A stretch of DNA of 64,000 nucleotides from Arabidopsis thaliana. Taxonomy: Eukaryota; Streptophyta; Magnoliopsida; Brassicales; Brassicaceae. The stretch's first letter is position 1, and every line of letters starts with the position of its first letter. The stretch spans positions 10,044,001 to 10,108,000 of the forward strand of contig NC_003076.8 of NCBI RefSeq assembly GCF_000001735.4, written 5' to 3'. Of the stretch, positions 50,561 through 62,850 are shown piece after piece. The position numbers were made by a program, and so were the translations under genes. The notes below the pieces were generated by a model. That model made no database searches, had not been told where the DNA came from, and was given only the letters and a program-made list of their open reading frames with translations.

Positions 50561-53500
50561 CTACTCCAAATACCTGAACCAAGTTGAGAGGAGAGAGAAG
50601 CCTGGAGGAGCATTAGTCTGATTCCTAAACAGAGGGTCGAGACGTGATCGAAGAAGTTTGCACATCTCCTTGATGAGGATTGCAGACGGTCTGCTGAGTT
50701 GAGTATGAAGGCAGGCGTTACGCTCTTTCCATAGAAGATAAATTGACGCCTGGAAGATAAGCTTAATGATCAAAGCAAGGTTAGGGTCCCTTGTTGCTGA
50801 TTTCACCCACCAGAGATAATCCATGAACTGGACCGGAGGAGAGAAATTTAGCATAGAGGTGAAATAGAACCAAACAGCATCGCTGAAGGTGCACTCAAAG
50901 AACAGATGCTCCCTAGACTCATCATGCTGATTGCAAAGGAGGCACGTCGACAGAATGGAAAATCCCCATCTCCTTAGTTTATCCCGGGTGTGCAACCTGT
51001 TCTAAGCAACCACCCAACAGATAAAAGCATGTTTTGGAATACGATCTTTGAACCAAATTGAATTGTGCCAAGACACAGAAGGGCCAAGCGGATTAAGAGC
51101 CTGCCATGTTTTTGGGGAAGAGAAGTTTGTTGATGGAGGAAGATGATCAAGCTTCCAAAGATAAACATCGTCCTCTTCACAATCAATCATGGGACCCACG
51201 TCAGGTAAGATAGACTTAATGAGAGATATGATGGGGTTCCTACTGCGACTTACAGAAATCCACCAATTGTTATCACGGATACCGTCTCTCACCACAGAAT
51301 AAAGAGGCAGACCAACAATCTGCGGACCAATAAGGCCAGACAGGTTGATTAGAGGTCCTAGACCAGTCCAGTTGTCGAGCCAAAAGCTTAAAGTAGTACC
51401 AGACCCAGCTTCACAGACCAAAAAAGGTCTAGCTAAGCTCCTTAACTTACACAGCTTCCTCCAGATCCAGCTGCCAGAGTTAGCAGGGTTTAAATCCCAG
51501 AAGTTCCTACTACCAATAAGGTTTATTTTCACCCAAGAAACCCACAGAGAACCAGCCTTCGTAAAGAGCAGAACTTCAAAGCAAAGACCTTATTCCAAGA
51601 GACTAAGCGTTTAAGGCCCAACCCCCCCCACAGTCCTTAGCAGTACAAACCACCTCCCAAGCAATTTTTGCACCCCGAGCTGAGTTAGGGGTTCCTTTCC
51701 ACAGGTAGGAACTGCACATTTGTTCCAACTTAAGGAGACACTGAGTAGACAGCAGGAAAATAGAAGTTCCAGAAATTGATTGTTGAGTAAATAACAGATT
51801 TCAGAAGTTGAAGCCTACCAGCGAACGACAAGTGTCTAACAGTCCAAGAAGCAAACTTGTGGTTAATTCTAAGTATTTAACTCCAAACTTGTGGTTAATT
51901 CTAAGCAAAGTTGAAGCCTACCAGAGAGGCTGGTAGTCCTGTCTGCGCATCTTTTGGGCCATCAGAGGAACCCCCAAGTATTTAACTGGAAGAGAGCCTA
52001 GAGAGATACCAAATTTGTCAGAGATACCTCTCAATCTAGTAATATCGGCACCATCAATGAGAAGAGCTGTCTTTTGCTTGTTGATACCCAACCCCGAACC
52101 TCTTTTGAAGTCATCCAAGATAGAGAGAATCCCAGCAATGGAGGAATCAGAGTCATCGAAGAAGACCAGGACATCGTCTGCGAAACTCAGATGAGTGACA
52201 ATCAGAACTAAGCACCTGGGATGAAGCTGAAATAAGGAGTTGATGGCGCTTCTGTCCAAGAGCTTAGCGAGAATATCCATCACGAGAACAAACAGGTGAG
52301 ACGACATGGGGTCCCCCTGTCTGATCCCTTTCTTACCCGGAAAATAGCCAATCAATTCACGTTAAACGCAATGCTATAAGATGGAGTGGAGATACAGATT
52401 CTTATCCAATTTACAAAAGTCGGAGGGAGATCCATTGCCTTAAGAACGTTGAGAAGAAATTCCCAATTCACATTATCATAGGCCTTAGATAAATCTATCT
52501 GTAAACAGCCTCTAGAGACTTCCCCCTCAAGATGAAACCCTTCCATTAACTCTGAAGCAAGCAATACGATTTCAAAGAGTAATCTTCCCTTTATGAAACC
52601 AACTTGGTTATTTTGGACCGCCTGAGAGATGAAAAGCTTTAGAAGCTGAGATAGATTCGAGTAATAACCTTGTATATCGTGTTGCAGCAAGTCACTGGGC
52701 GAAACTGAGATAGCTTATCCGCCCCTATCACCTTAGGAATAAGAGTTATAGCCGTCATATTGAACCTTCGCAGCAAATGACATGTGGTAAAAAACTCTTT
52801 CGCAGCAGCAATAATGTTATCCTTAACCACATACCAAGAATCCCAAAAGAACTCTGCTGGGAACCCGTCCGACCCCGGGGCCTTATTCTTTGGCATAGAG
52901 AAGACAGACTGAGTGATTTCTTCAACTGAAGGAATAGCTGAAAGCTTTGCTGCAAGCGAGGTATCACAACGAAAGCGGTGCAGAGCCTTAATCGTGTCAA
53001 TAGACAAAGGAACTGTATCCTCATTTTCAGAACCAAAAAGCTGAGTGTAATATGCAACAATCATATCTTTTAACTGGCTGACATTATCCACCTTTGAATC
53101 ATCATTTCCTCTGAGGTACTTGATGAGATTAACAGCTTGATGAGCAATTACCATTTCATGAAAGAACCTCGTATTTGCATCTCCCTCATGAAGCCATCTT
53201 ATTCGAGACTTCTGTCTATAGAACGATTCTAAGGCCAGAGCAAAGAAGTTCTAATTTTTTCTGGCCACATGCTCTTGTCTGAAAAGAGAAGTATTAGGAG
53301 TGGAAAGAAGGAGCCTCTGAATGTCTTCCAACTGAGTAAGAGCGTCTCTTGTTTTCTGATTACCAAAACCAGACCTGTTCAAGACTCTACAAGCAAGCTT
53401 TGCATTCTTTAAGCGCTCCTCTAACATAAATATATTAGAACAAATAAGAGTATCTTTCTCCCAAGCAGCCCCAATACAATCCAAGAATGTCTGGTGAGTC

Positions 53501-54270
53501 GCAAGGAAAGAGAAATATTTGAAGGACTTCTTAGCACGAGCATGTTGATTTACCAAGTGGATTATACAAGGTGAGTGGTCTGAGTCACCAGGAGCCTCAA
53601 ACGAGGCAATGGCAGACGGAAAGGAATAAAACCATGGCCCGTTTCCTAGAGCTCTGTTCAGCTTCCTAATAATAGGATTCCCTTGCTGGTGATTAGACCA
53701 AGTACAAAAAACACCACGACTTGGAAGATCAGCCAAATCATTGACCCTCAAGCATTCTTGAAAATCATCAAGGCCCCTGATAGAAAGAGCAGTCTGACTT
53801 ATTGAGTAATGCTCACTTGATGCTGCAATTTGATTGTAGTCACCCATTAGCAGCCAAGGAGTATTTATCAAAGGTGAGGTTGTAGCTAAAGCTGAAATTT
53901 CCTCTCATAACAACCGACGATCGAGTTCAGCATTCTTTTCATACACAAAAGCAGCAGCAAACGAAGTGGCAACAGAAGGAACTTTGATACTGCACAAGAT
54001 CATTTGTTCAGATTTCTTAACGACCAAAACGGAAACCAAAGGATCCCAGACTAGCCAGATCCGACCCAAAACAGAACGACAATAGTTGCTCTCCATTCTC
54101 CAACCGGGAAGAATGGAAGCCAAAATAGCAAGGGGGTTATTCTCTGCAACATGAGCTTCCAAAAAGCCGCCAATTAATAACTTATTCGAAGTAATCCAGC
54201 TACGAACTACTCTTTGACGAGAATGGCTATTTAAGCCTCTGATATTCCAGCAAAAAATTGTCATTTCTAC
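50561..54270 (-). pseudogene. LINE ORF2 (endonuclease and reverse transcriptase), frameshifted
   Basis: Starts near 54262 with FCWNIRGLNSHSRQ. Endonuclease in two pieces (53905-54336, 53251-53871: GDYNQI, GDSDHSPC). Reverse transcriptase in 52639-53154 (NKAPGSDGFPAEFF), 52352-52690 (IDLSKAYDNVNWEF) and 51918-52355 (IRQGDPMSSHLF, catalytic FADD). Then 51002-51532 and a zf-RVT end at 50561-50995 (CLLCNQHDESREHLFFEC). At least six frame changes. Near 51860-51910 a 22-base unit (caaacttgtggttaattctaa) is duplicated. Confidence 0.8.
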
Positions 54271-54793
54271 ACAAAAGGTTATATTGAAGGATACATCAAT
54301 GAATTCCAGCCTTGCTCGAGGATTCACCTCGTGCACTAGCCTGAGCTCCGGACTGCAATTTATTATGCCAAATCTTCATATGTTTCTTCCTCTCCTTCTT
54401 AGTCATGGCCCCCCAACCAGGAGGGGTTGGAAACATGGCATTATCAACCAACTGTTTTGAGCTAACATTGCTCTGAATAGGATCCCCTATGGCGCTGCAA
54501 GGAGGCATAGGCCTACCGGCTGGATCAAAAACAGAGGGAGAAGGGATCTCAGCAGAAGTACCCCCTTTTAGCAAAACTGGAGCCAGCGAGACCAGCGACA
54601 GAGACACTTTCAATGCCTTGTCCACCACTGGTTTTTCCACCCACTACGTGGAGTTAACAGGTAGCGAGCTCATGATCTTTTTTTCTTTGTTGATAAAGGT
54701 GGAAGGGTCTATCTTGGGAGGGAGACTAGACGCTCGATTCTTAGACCGAGAGCGCCTTCTCTTGGGTTTAGCATTGGTGGCCCTCGAGGGGTC

Positions 54794-56303
54794 TTAAACC
54801 CCGTTAGCAGCTAGAGAGTTAGAATCAGTGGTTGGCAGAACAATGGAAGGGTGAGACACTTCTCTCGAACTTGCAGGTTTGCCAGCCTTGAAAGGGGATT
54901 TTTTCAGTAGAGATGTCGGGCATCTGCTTAGGAGGTGACCATACCTCCCGCAATTCAGGCACTTGGGAGGTGGACGAGGATACTCCACAGAGACACGTGC
55001 TGTGTTCCCCTGGATGTCGCGAACAACCACAGTGGTGGGAAGCGTAGAGTCCAACTTGATGATAACCTTCACTTTGGGAACTCCAATGTTAATCGGATCA
55101 AGCCAGGACTTCTTTGTATGAAGAGGCTCGCCAATTCCGCTAGCAATGACGCTAATCTCTTCCAAGGAATAAAATTGAGGGGGGACTTTTTTCAGCACAG
55201 CCCAGGTGGGAGCAAATTGAAGTTCCTCAAGTTCCAATGGGCCATTGGGAGACCAAGGATAGACCGTACAAGAGCAATTTCCAGCTTGCCAGAAGCCAAT
55301 GTCAACCACCCATTTCCGGGTAGCGGTCGACGGAATGAAGATTAGAGCTGCTGTCTCTGAGATCATTCGAACCGTAATGTTGCCAAACTTACCCCAGATG
55401 GGGTGTAGGTCTGTGAAGATCGTGGTCGAAGAAGGGCAGAGACCGTGGAATTGGGCAACAAGATGACCCTTCCACATTGCAGCTATTTTTAAGAGGATCG
55501 ATGGGAGAGCCACTACAACTGGGGTGCCATCTTCCAAGAAGGAAGGGGGATCCATTTGCTTCAGATTCCTAAGGGAATCTTTGAATTTTGTGGCCCAAGG
55601 ACGGTCATAATTCGAGGACTGAGAAACTTCAGCAAAGGATTTCACGGAAGTGTGACCTGAGGAGTTGTTTATCTGCAGGTTTGCTCCAGCCACTGGCGAG
55701 CTTCCTAGAATGCTGGCGGTAATCACAATGGAGGAGGTCTAGTTGACACAAAGAGGATAGGCACAAAGTGTTCCGGAATCCCAGCGGTGGCCAGAGTGGA
55801 GGAGATCTCTAACACTGGAGATGCCACAGAGCTAATAGGAACCGACAAAACAGGTAGTTGGTCGGAAATCACAGTGGAGGAGTTCTCTAACACTGGAGTC
55901 GCAACAGAGCTAATAGGAACTGACGAAACAGGAAGATGGTCGGAAACCACAGTGGAGGAGTTCTTTAACACTGGAGTCGCCGAGAGGAAGAGAGTGAGCA
56001 GGAAGCTCAGCGACGCAACACAAAGCTTCAACTGGGGATTCACGAGGAGAAGACACATCTTCAGATCCAGGGAATCAAAGAAGGAGACGGAGACCCAACA
56101 GGCTCGGGAATAGTCCCGGAAGGGCTAACTGGAAGAGGAGGCGAGGCGGCACCCGAGGAAAGAACCTCAGAAGACAACGGAGCCGGAACAGCCCGAGGAG
56201 CAGACAACGAAGACGACGCCACTAAGGAAGCCAGCACTCGATCGAACTTGGAGGAAGGGCGAAAAGGAAGGGGCGAGAGGGCTTCTTCTTTTTCTTCGAC
56301 ATC
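54794..56303 (-). pseudogene. LINE ORF1 with zinc knuckle, frameshifted
   Basis: Begins MSKKKKKPSR at 56303 and goes out of frame within about 60 bases. The main open part (54794-55726) has a DUF4283-like domain and a complete CCHC knuckle, CLNCGRYGHLLSRC. Between about 55780 and 55980 a 78-base (26-residue) unit rich in Ser/Val/Pro is repeated nearly three times in frame. A short C-terminal block (54296-54640) lies in another frame. Confidence 0.75.
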
Positions 56304-56450
56304 GAGAAATTCTCGTTTGCCGGCGTGAGGCCGGCCAATGGCGGCGATTGGGTTAGGGATTGCAATCGCCAGAAAAGTTGCCTTTAATAGAGAGAAAATC
56401 GAGTCCTTTCACGGTTAAAAGTTAATATAGTGATCATTTTGACCGTATAT

Positions 56451-56862
56451 TTGAGAACGTATTATCATAAACCAAAGCAACACGCTCTTTAGTTTGAACA
56501 AAAAAATTTGTGTTGGCTATGTCATCTTCTTCTTCAAATTTACTAGACGAAGCTCATCTCTACTGAATGAATCCTCTTTTTCCTTCGCTATAAATTCAAT
56601 CAAATTTTAATTAACAAACCAAGACTTGTAAACTAGATCCATATTGACTATCAAGAATAATTTCATTACCAGTTAAATGATTACTCTCCACTGCGATCTG
56701 CACTAACCATTTTAATATTCGTATTTATATTATGTCATATAAACCATGCTAACGACTACCTTATGATCATGATTGACATATTTCTCCGGATTCATAAAGT
56801 TCTTCATCATCTTTGACATATATAGATGTAATTTTCATGTTTGCACGTTGAAAATTTGCTAG
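56451..56862. other. AT-rich spacer
   Basis: Between the second LINE and the polyadenylated retroposon. No coding frame or element recognised. Confidence 0.4.
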
Positions 56863-56871
56863 GACATATAC

Positions 56872-58341
56872 TTTTTTTTTTGTCAAACAACTTGATTTCA
56901 TTCATCTAATAACTGAAACAAGTTTACATGTAGTCAAGGAGCAAAAATTAAAAAGGCTTTAAAACAAAGTAGCAACAACAAGAAGCAAATGTTAAAACAA
57001 ATGCTACACAAAGATAGCAAAGATAAATCGACAAAGGATCCATGAAAACTTTAGGGCCAATGCTACAGAACAGACTGGTACAAGTTAAAGTACGAGTTGT
57101 CGAAGCATCATCCACAAACAGAGCGGTGGACGAAGTAATGGTAATGGTCCATAATAGACAAGGTGACGTTGAAAAGGTTTCCAAAGTCGAGATTCTCGTT
57201 GTCCCAGGTAGAACAAGCAGGAAATGGTCGTCGACAAGGAAAGGAGTTGAGTGGGTTCTGTCATCTAATGGGTTTAAAGGTATAGAGTTGAAAAGTATTT
57301 GGTAAGCACCACTACACAGAGCCGGTTTCATAATGCCATAGCTTCTCAAAACCTTGCTTTCATGAATATCAATCTTAAAAACGTTAGACAAGTACGACTC
57401 GGATTCAATATTCAACGGATTCGGGGAGAGAGGAATAAAGAAATTCCGGTAACCGTCTCTCCGTAGGGAGGAGATCATAATGCCGTTATTCCCTAATCTA
57501 ATAGCATATCTAAAACCTAGATACACCAAGTCCATTAGCCTTAAACTTTGATGAGAAGATGAAGCACTTGAGGAATTACAATTGGCCTAGGTTCTAGAGA
57601 TAAAATTACACGCCAAAACCATTAAAATCAACAAAGAGCTTAAGCAGAGTCCATAACCAATTAAGGCGCTAAGTCGGGATATCAAGTCTAATGGGCTAAT
57701 TGGAGATTTAAGAGTAACAGACCTGGGCCAAACTAGTGGAGAAAGTAGGCTGCCAATTCCAGGGATGGGCCGAAGATAACAGTTAGGCCCAAAGGAGACT
57801 CGCCCAAAAGGAGAAACCCTAGAAAACCTCTAGAAAGAGGAACTCTATCGTACACCGCCGCCAACATCGTCGGAGAAGCCAATCCAATAAGTGAAGCGCT
57901 GGGCAACAACTGGTGCATGGATCTTTCAAGAGAAGATCAGGATCTATAAAGGCTTTGAAGAGCAGGGAAGGAGGGTTCTGATTTGTGAGAAAAACCACCT
58001 ACGGGAAGGGAGTGATCTTTCTTCTTCGAATTCGAAAGTGAAATCGGGAGAGAGCAAGTTCGGAAGAAGGTCTTTGGAGACCACCTTGGTCCTCTATCAC
58101 AGATCTGTTCGAATCCCATCGAAAAATTGGATTTTAGGGATGATTGAAGAGTTAGCCAGAAGAAAGAAGAAGAGAGATTTGTGTGGTGCATCTGAGAAGA
58201 AGGAGAGATGTTCCGACGCCGGCAAGACGGAGCTTCACCGGCGTCATAAAAGAAAATCGGAGGAGAAGCTTTGATAAACGTGTCTGGGAAAAGACATGTC
58301 GCTTTTGTTTTTCCTTTAGCTTGTATTTGTCAGTTTATATT
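56872..58341 (-). mobile_element. Polyadenylated retroposon without reverse transcriptase
   Basis: On the minus strand the element ends ATCAAGTTGTTTGACA plus a run of 10 A (56872-56881). GACATATAC flanks both sides (56863-56871 and 58342-58350), a 9-base target duplication. Size 1470 bases. Open frames of 195 (56948-57535), 127 and 84 residues have no recognised domain. It must have been mobilised by LINE enzymes acting on its RNA. Size and lack of a polymerase recall Arabidopsis Sadhu-type retroposons, but I cannot confirm the family. Confidence 0.8.
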
Positions 58342-58350
58342 GACATATAC

Positions 58351-58614
58351 CTTCTAATCAATTAGATTTGCATGTAAAAATTACAAAAAACATTTTGGGA
58401 GAAAAGCTAAAGCAAAAAAAAGAGGTCTGATCTCAATGAAAATACTTGTCAATCATCATACTAATTAATTATTTAGGAATTCAAATGATTATGTAACCAT
58501 ACTAAAAATAATCTACGTTATAAATACAAGTAGAAAAAATCATCCAAATACCTTGACAAACAATAAAAAAAATTTATCCTTTCATCTCAATTTCCCCTCC
58601 TTTTAGCGCTAAAT
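58351..58614. other. Spacer ending in a primer-binding-site-like sequence
   Basis: Mostly AT-rich. The last 20 bases, read on the minus strand, are ATTTAGCGCTAAAAGGAGG directly after the LTR end CTCTCACA. This resembles the primer-binding region found after the 5' LTR of Tat-lineage Gypsy elements. Confidence 0.4.
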
Positions 58615-59240
58615 TGTGAGAGCCAAAACTCGCACAAGAGAAATTGTACTAAGGGTTCCTTCAAAGAACGGATCTATGTGAGATTCTCAAAGAACAACAG
58701 AATTGTTGATTACCGCGGACGGTGTTCTTGGTTATATTATTGAAATAATGAGGATTCGATCGTACAAGTGTTTAGAAATATGGAAAATAAGTGTTTTGCC
58801 TTCAAAATCAGAGCGTTTTTGATAGCCTGAAGTTGAGAGCGTTTTTGTGCGTGTCCCCTTTATTGGTCCCTTGAGGCACTTTATATAGGGCTTTGGTGAA
58901 CCGCCCCTCGCGATATTCTTCGAAGATTCATTGTTATCTTAGAGGCGGTGGTGATTTATCTTTATCTTCTGTAGATTTTCGCGGGATCTTCTCCCTATGG
59001 ATAATATCCTTGCGTCGGGTCTGAGTCTTTTCCTCGGGTCTGAGTCTTTTCCTCGGGTTTAAGGTGCTTTGGCCTTGGTACGAAGTTTATTCCGAGTCGG
59101 GTGCCTCTTGTCGACCTGTAGCTAGACGGCTCGTTTCGCGCGAGCTAAATCGTTTACCCGAAGTGCTTCTGAGGTTCGTCTCGGGGTGGTTTCCTGAGAG
59201 CACCCGAGACGTTCCTATGGTCGGGTCGGAAGGTTACTTG
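58615..59240 (-). repeat. LTR of the Gypsy element
   Basis: Read on the minus strand: CCCTATATAAAGTGCC (TATA box near 58885), an R/U5-like part with TTTCAATAATATAAC, and the end GGCTCTCACA at 58615. A 19-base unit (TCCTCGGGTCTGAGTCTTT) is repeated at about 59020-59055. The upstream limit is estimated from where RNase H coding stops. Confidence 0.6.
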
Positions 59241-59244
59241 CAGA

Positions 59245-60674
59245 GACCTCCGAGCCTCCTTAGTGGGCAGTTCGACGATAAAATCGGCTGAACCTGGGAT
59301 TTTGCACATGTTTTGTTCCGATACTCGATGTCATATTCAATGAGCTCGATTGTCCATTTAGCTAGGCGTCCTGATTGGCTTGGACTGTGTAAGATAGCGC
59401 GGAGCGGCATGGATCCCATTACTATGATGGAATGGGACTGAAAGTAGGGTCGCAGTTTTTGAGCCGACATTATGACTGCTAAGGCGAGTTTCTCCATTTG
59501 CGGGTAGCGAGATTCTGCGCCGGTGAATGTTTGCGAGACGTAAAAAATCGGTTTCTGTTCATCTCTGTCTTCTCGGACTAACACTCCGCTGACTGCAGTA
59601 TCCGATACGGCAACATACAAGTATAGTGGTTCTCCGATTACGGGTTGTGCGAGGATGGGTGGTGTTGCCAGATACTTCTTGAGTTCCTGAAAAGCTTCTT
59701 CGCACCGGGTCGTCCATTCGAACTTCTTGTTTCCCCGAAGCACATCGTAAAAGGCCAAGCATTTGTCGGTTGAGCGAGAGTTGAAACGGTTAAGGGCCGC
59801 AACTCTTCCGGTTAGGCGCTGCACTTCTCGCTTGTTCTGAGGTGATGACATTCCCAACAATGCCTCGATTTGCTTCGGATTTGCCTCGATGCCGCGGTGC
59901 GTGACTAGATACCCGAGGAACTCTCCGGATCTTACCCCGAAGCGGCACTTGGCTAGATTGAGTTAGACGTTGTAGAGGTTAAGCTGCTGGAAACATTCGC
60001 GCAAATGGGATACGTGTTCTTCCTCTGCCAAGGATTTCACCAACATGTCGTCGATGTAAACTTCCATTGTCTTCCCGATCTATAATGCGGAGATTTTGTT
60101 GACGAAACGTTGATAAGTTTCCCCAGCGTTTTTGAGTTCGAATGGCATTACTCGGTAACAAAAGATGCCTTGTTCTGTGTAGAATGCAGTTTTTTCTTGA
60201 ACCTCGGGGTTCATCATGATCTGGTTGTAACCAGCGAAAGCGTCCATGAATGACAGCAACTTGTTTCCAGAAGTTGATTCTACGAGGCGATCGATGTGTG
60301 GTAATGAGAAACTGTCTTTCGGGCAGGCTTTGTTAAGGTCGATGAAATCTACGCAGACTCTCCATTTGCCGCTTTTTTTTTTACTACGTTGGGTTTGCTA
60401 GCCAATCGAGATATTTTGCCTCGGTGATAGAGCTGATCCTTAGTAATTTTTCAACCTCGACTTTCACAGCTTCTGCTCGCTCCCGACCCAATTTTCTCCT
60501 CTTCTGCTTAACAGGTTTGAACATCGGGTCGATGTTGAGCTCGTGTGATACGATGTCAACACTTACTCCGGGCAGATCTTCTGGGGACCAGGCGAATGTA
60601 TTGACGTTCTCTTTGAGGAAAGCGGTAAGTTCAGCTGTTAATTCTTCTCCTAGGTCGCCGCTGCCGATTTCCAC
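59245..60674 (-). pseudogene. Gypsy reverse transcriptase and RNase H
   Basis: RT begins around 60674 (NTFAWSPEDLPGV, HELNIDP). Coding sense continues through CVDFIDLNKACPKDSFPLP and the catalytic MEVYIDDMLV (about 60039-60068) to the thumb (EFLGYLVTHRGIEANP) and RNase H (KKFEWTTRCEEAFQELK, LYLYVAVSDTAVSGVLVRE, ESRYPQMEKLALAV). A T run near 60372-60382 on the plus strand breaks the frame, and stops occur near 60077 and 59965. Typical Ty3/Gypsy order. Not functional. Confidence 0.75.
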
Positions 60675-60767
60675 GCATCGCTCGGGATTTTTGTCATCAA
60701 GGCAGATAGAGATTACCGGATCGGGGATTGGTCTCGTGGATTCCCGAGACTCCTCAATCTTTAACTG

Positions 60768-62700
60768 CTATAAATGCTCGGAAATTGCTTTCTCTTCAGC
60801 TCTGCCAAGCTTAGCTTTATTATGATTCGCGTCAGTCGTCGACTCAGTGACGGGGTTCTTGAGCTTGTGTGCTGCCATGAAGCAGATTCGAGCATTTTTC
60901 TGATTTCCCCAGATGGTTTTCACGCCATTGCTCGTGGGAAATTTCAGGCAGAGATGATATGTCGAAGCGACAGCTCGGAATTGATTTAACCATGGTGTAT
61001 CGATAATTGCATTGTAAACGGTCGGTTGGTCGGTAACAGAGAAATCGACGATTTTTGTTACCCCTTTGGCTCGGACTGGTAACTTGATGGTCCCGAGAGT
61101 CATAGTGGTTTCTCCAGAAAATCTGAGCACAGGTCGCGGAGATGGTATAATTTGCGTCATGTCGACCTTCATTTCTTGCAGGGTTGTAAGAAAAATGATA
61201 TCCAGTGTGCTTCCCGGGTCGACCAGAACTCATTCGACGTTGAAATCACCAATGGTTAGTGTAATGACTAAAGGATCGTTGTGTGGACGGTCCAAGCCGT
61301 TGGTATCGCTTTCATGAAAAGTTATTTCGTCGTTTGATCCGTTAAATGGCCGCGTCCAGTTACGATTTGAGTCAGGCCTTCCTCTGATAAGCTTTGATTG
61401 ATGCCGTCGTGTCTTGACAGAAAGCAAAATCTCCTAAAATTGTGAAGATCCTTCCCCGAGCAGCTTCTGGCTCATCGTCATCTGTTTCGCGATTGCCTCG
61501 GCCTCTTTTGGATCCTTCGAGGTTTGCCACGGGGGCCGCCTGCTCGGGATTGGCCACAGCATTGACCTACTCGGTTTTGGCCTTTTCTGCTACTAAGTCC
61601 TCGATGGTTAAGCCTCCACCGATTTTTCTGGCTAGGAATTTCGCTGCCAACTTCGCCCTGAGGCTACGACATCTGGAAGTATGATGGCTGTAACTCTTAT
61701 GCAACTCACAGTATTCCTGCTCGTTTCCTGCGGGTTGATCCTTCGTCCAAGTGTAGGATTCTCGTCCGCGGCCTCGTCCTCGGCCTCGGGGTGTATCAGC
61801 TTGGTAATTGTGGGCTCCGGAGAAATTTTGTCCTTCATGGTGAACGAATGTCCCGCCTTGAGCGCCCTTTTTGTGGTTCGGAGCGCTGAGTTGAGATTTA
61901 TCGCTACGAGGCGTTTGCTTAGGCGGCTCGTGTCTTTTTGATAGTAGTTCCATTTCTTCTTCATGGGAAACGTAATCTGAGGCTCGGTGCAAGGCATCTC
62001 GGATTGTCTGTGGTTTGGACAAGTTTAGCTCCTTTCGAAATTTGGACTTGTACCATAGTGCTTTTTTCAGAGCAGAGAGAGCCGCTACGTCGTTGATTCC
62101 TTCGACTTTGGCTAGGGTAGATCAGAATTTTACGAGGAAGTCTCGAAGTGGCTCATTCGGCTGCTGAGACAATGACCACAGATCGGCGTCTAACGTGCCA
62201 GGATCGATTAGCACCGAATATTCCTTTAGGAAGAGCGTCGATAGCTCCTGAAAACTGTCCACGGAATTTCCCTCGAGTCTTGAGAACCAATCCAGGGCTG
62301 GTCCTTTCAAGTGTTCGACGAACAGGTGACAGAGACCGGCGTCTCTTTCGTCGGGTCTGAATTTGGCTCGGGCCACAGAGATTATGAATGACTTCAAGTG
62401 TCCTTTCGGGTCGGAGGATCCATTGAAGTATTTGATCCTTAGCTTTCCTGGATCTGAGATATTGTGTTGGAGATCGTGCGAGTGAAAGGAGTGTTGTGGG
62501 ACTCCTCCAGAATGCGGTCGATATTTGGGGCCGAGGAGACTGCGTTATGCATTTGGGATCTCACAAGCTTCATCTCGTTTTCTGCCTTGGCTAGGGAGAG
62601 CTTGATAGCGCTTATTTCCTATTCTCTGGCGTATTCCTCAGCCCATCGAACGTTCTCTTCTGAATCTCCATCGTCCGAGACCCTGATCTGATCGGCCTAA
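60768..62700 (-). pseudogene. Gypsy gag and protease, broken
   Basis: Gag core at 62122-62397 (KGPALDWFSRLEGNSVDSFQ, LSQQPNEPLRDFLVKF, the Retrotrans_gag pattern), then 61567-62022 with an arginine/glycine-rich tract (PRGRGRGRGRES) and a zinc-knuckle-like CELHKSYSHHTSRC. The aspartic protease domain around 60840-61230 has VTDQPTVYNAIIDTPWL, where the family usually has AIIGTPWL. Frames change at least three times. Confidence 0.7.
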
Positions 62701-62850
62701 GCAATTTCTGCTCGGGGAAGAGGGAGCTGTGGATCGTTTCCTTCTGTTCGGTCGTCGTGTCCCGATTTCCCAAGATTGCCGACTCTGCTCGGTCTCTTCC
62801 AATTTCCGGCGCGGTTCGGCGAATGGGTGCAAGGACCGGATGTGATGCTT

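Larger units (their letters stand above)
50327..56437 (-). mobile_element. Second LINE, inactive, with 13-base target duplication
   Basis: About 6.1 kb on the minus strand. TTTGACCGTATAT occurs at 50314-50326 and 56438-56450, an exact 13-base duplication. The tail is A/T-rich (50327-50346). ORF1 has an intact CCHC knuckle and ORF2 has endonuclease and reverse transcriptase, both shifted several times. It differs clearly from the first LINE in ORF1 sequence, so it belongs to another LINE family. Confidence 0.9.
58615..62850 (-). mobile_element. Degraded Ty3/Gypsy retrotransposon
   Basis: Order on the minus strand: gag (about 62122-62690), CCHC-like knuckle (about 61650-61720), protease (60768-61230), reverse transcriptase (about 59950-60674), RNase H (59245-59860), then an LTR (about 59240-58615). 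Integrase is missing; the RNase H text runs straight into the LTR. Base composition is more GC-rich than its surroundings, with many CGA/TCG motifs. No 5' LTR was identified: toward 62850 the coding sequence meets unrelated repeat DNA. Confidence 0.75.
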
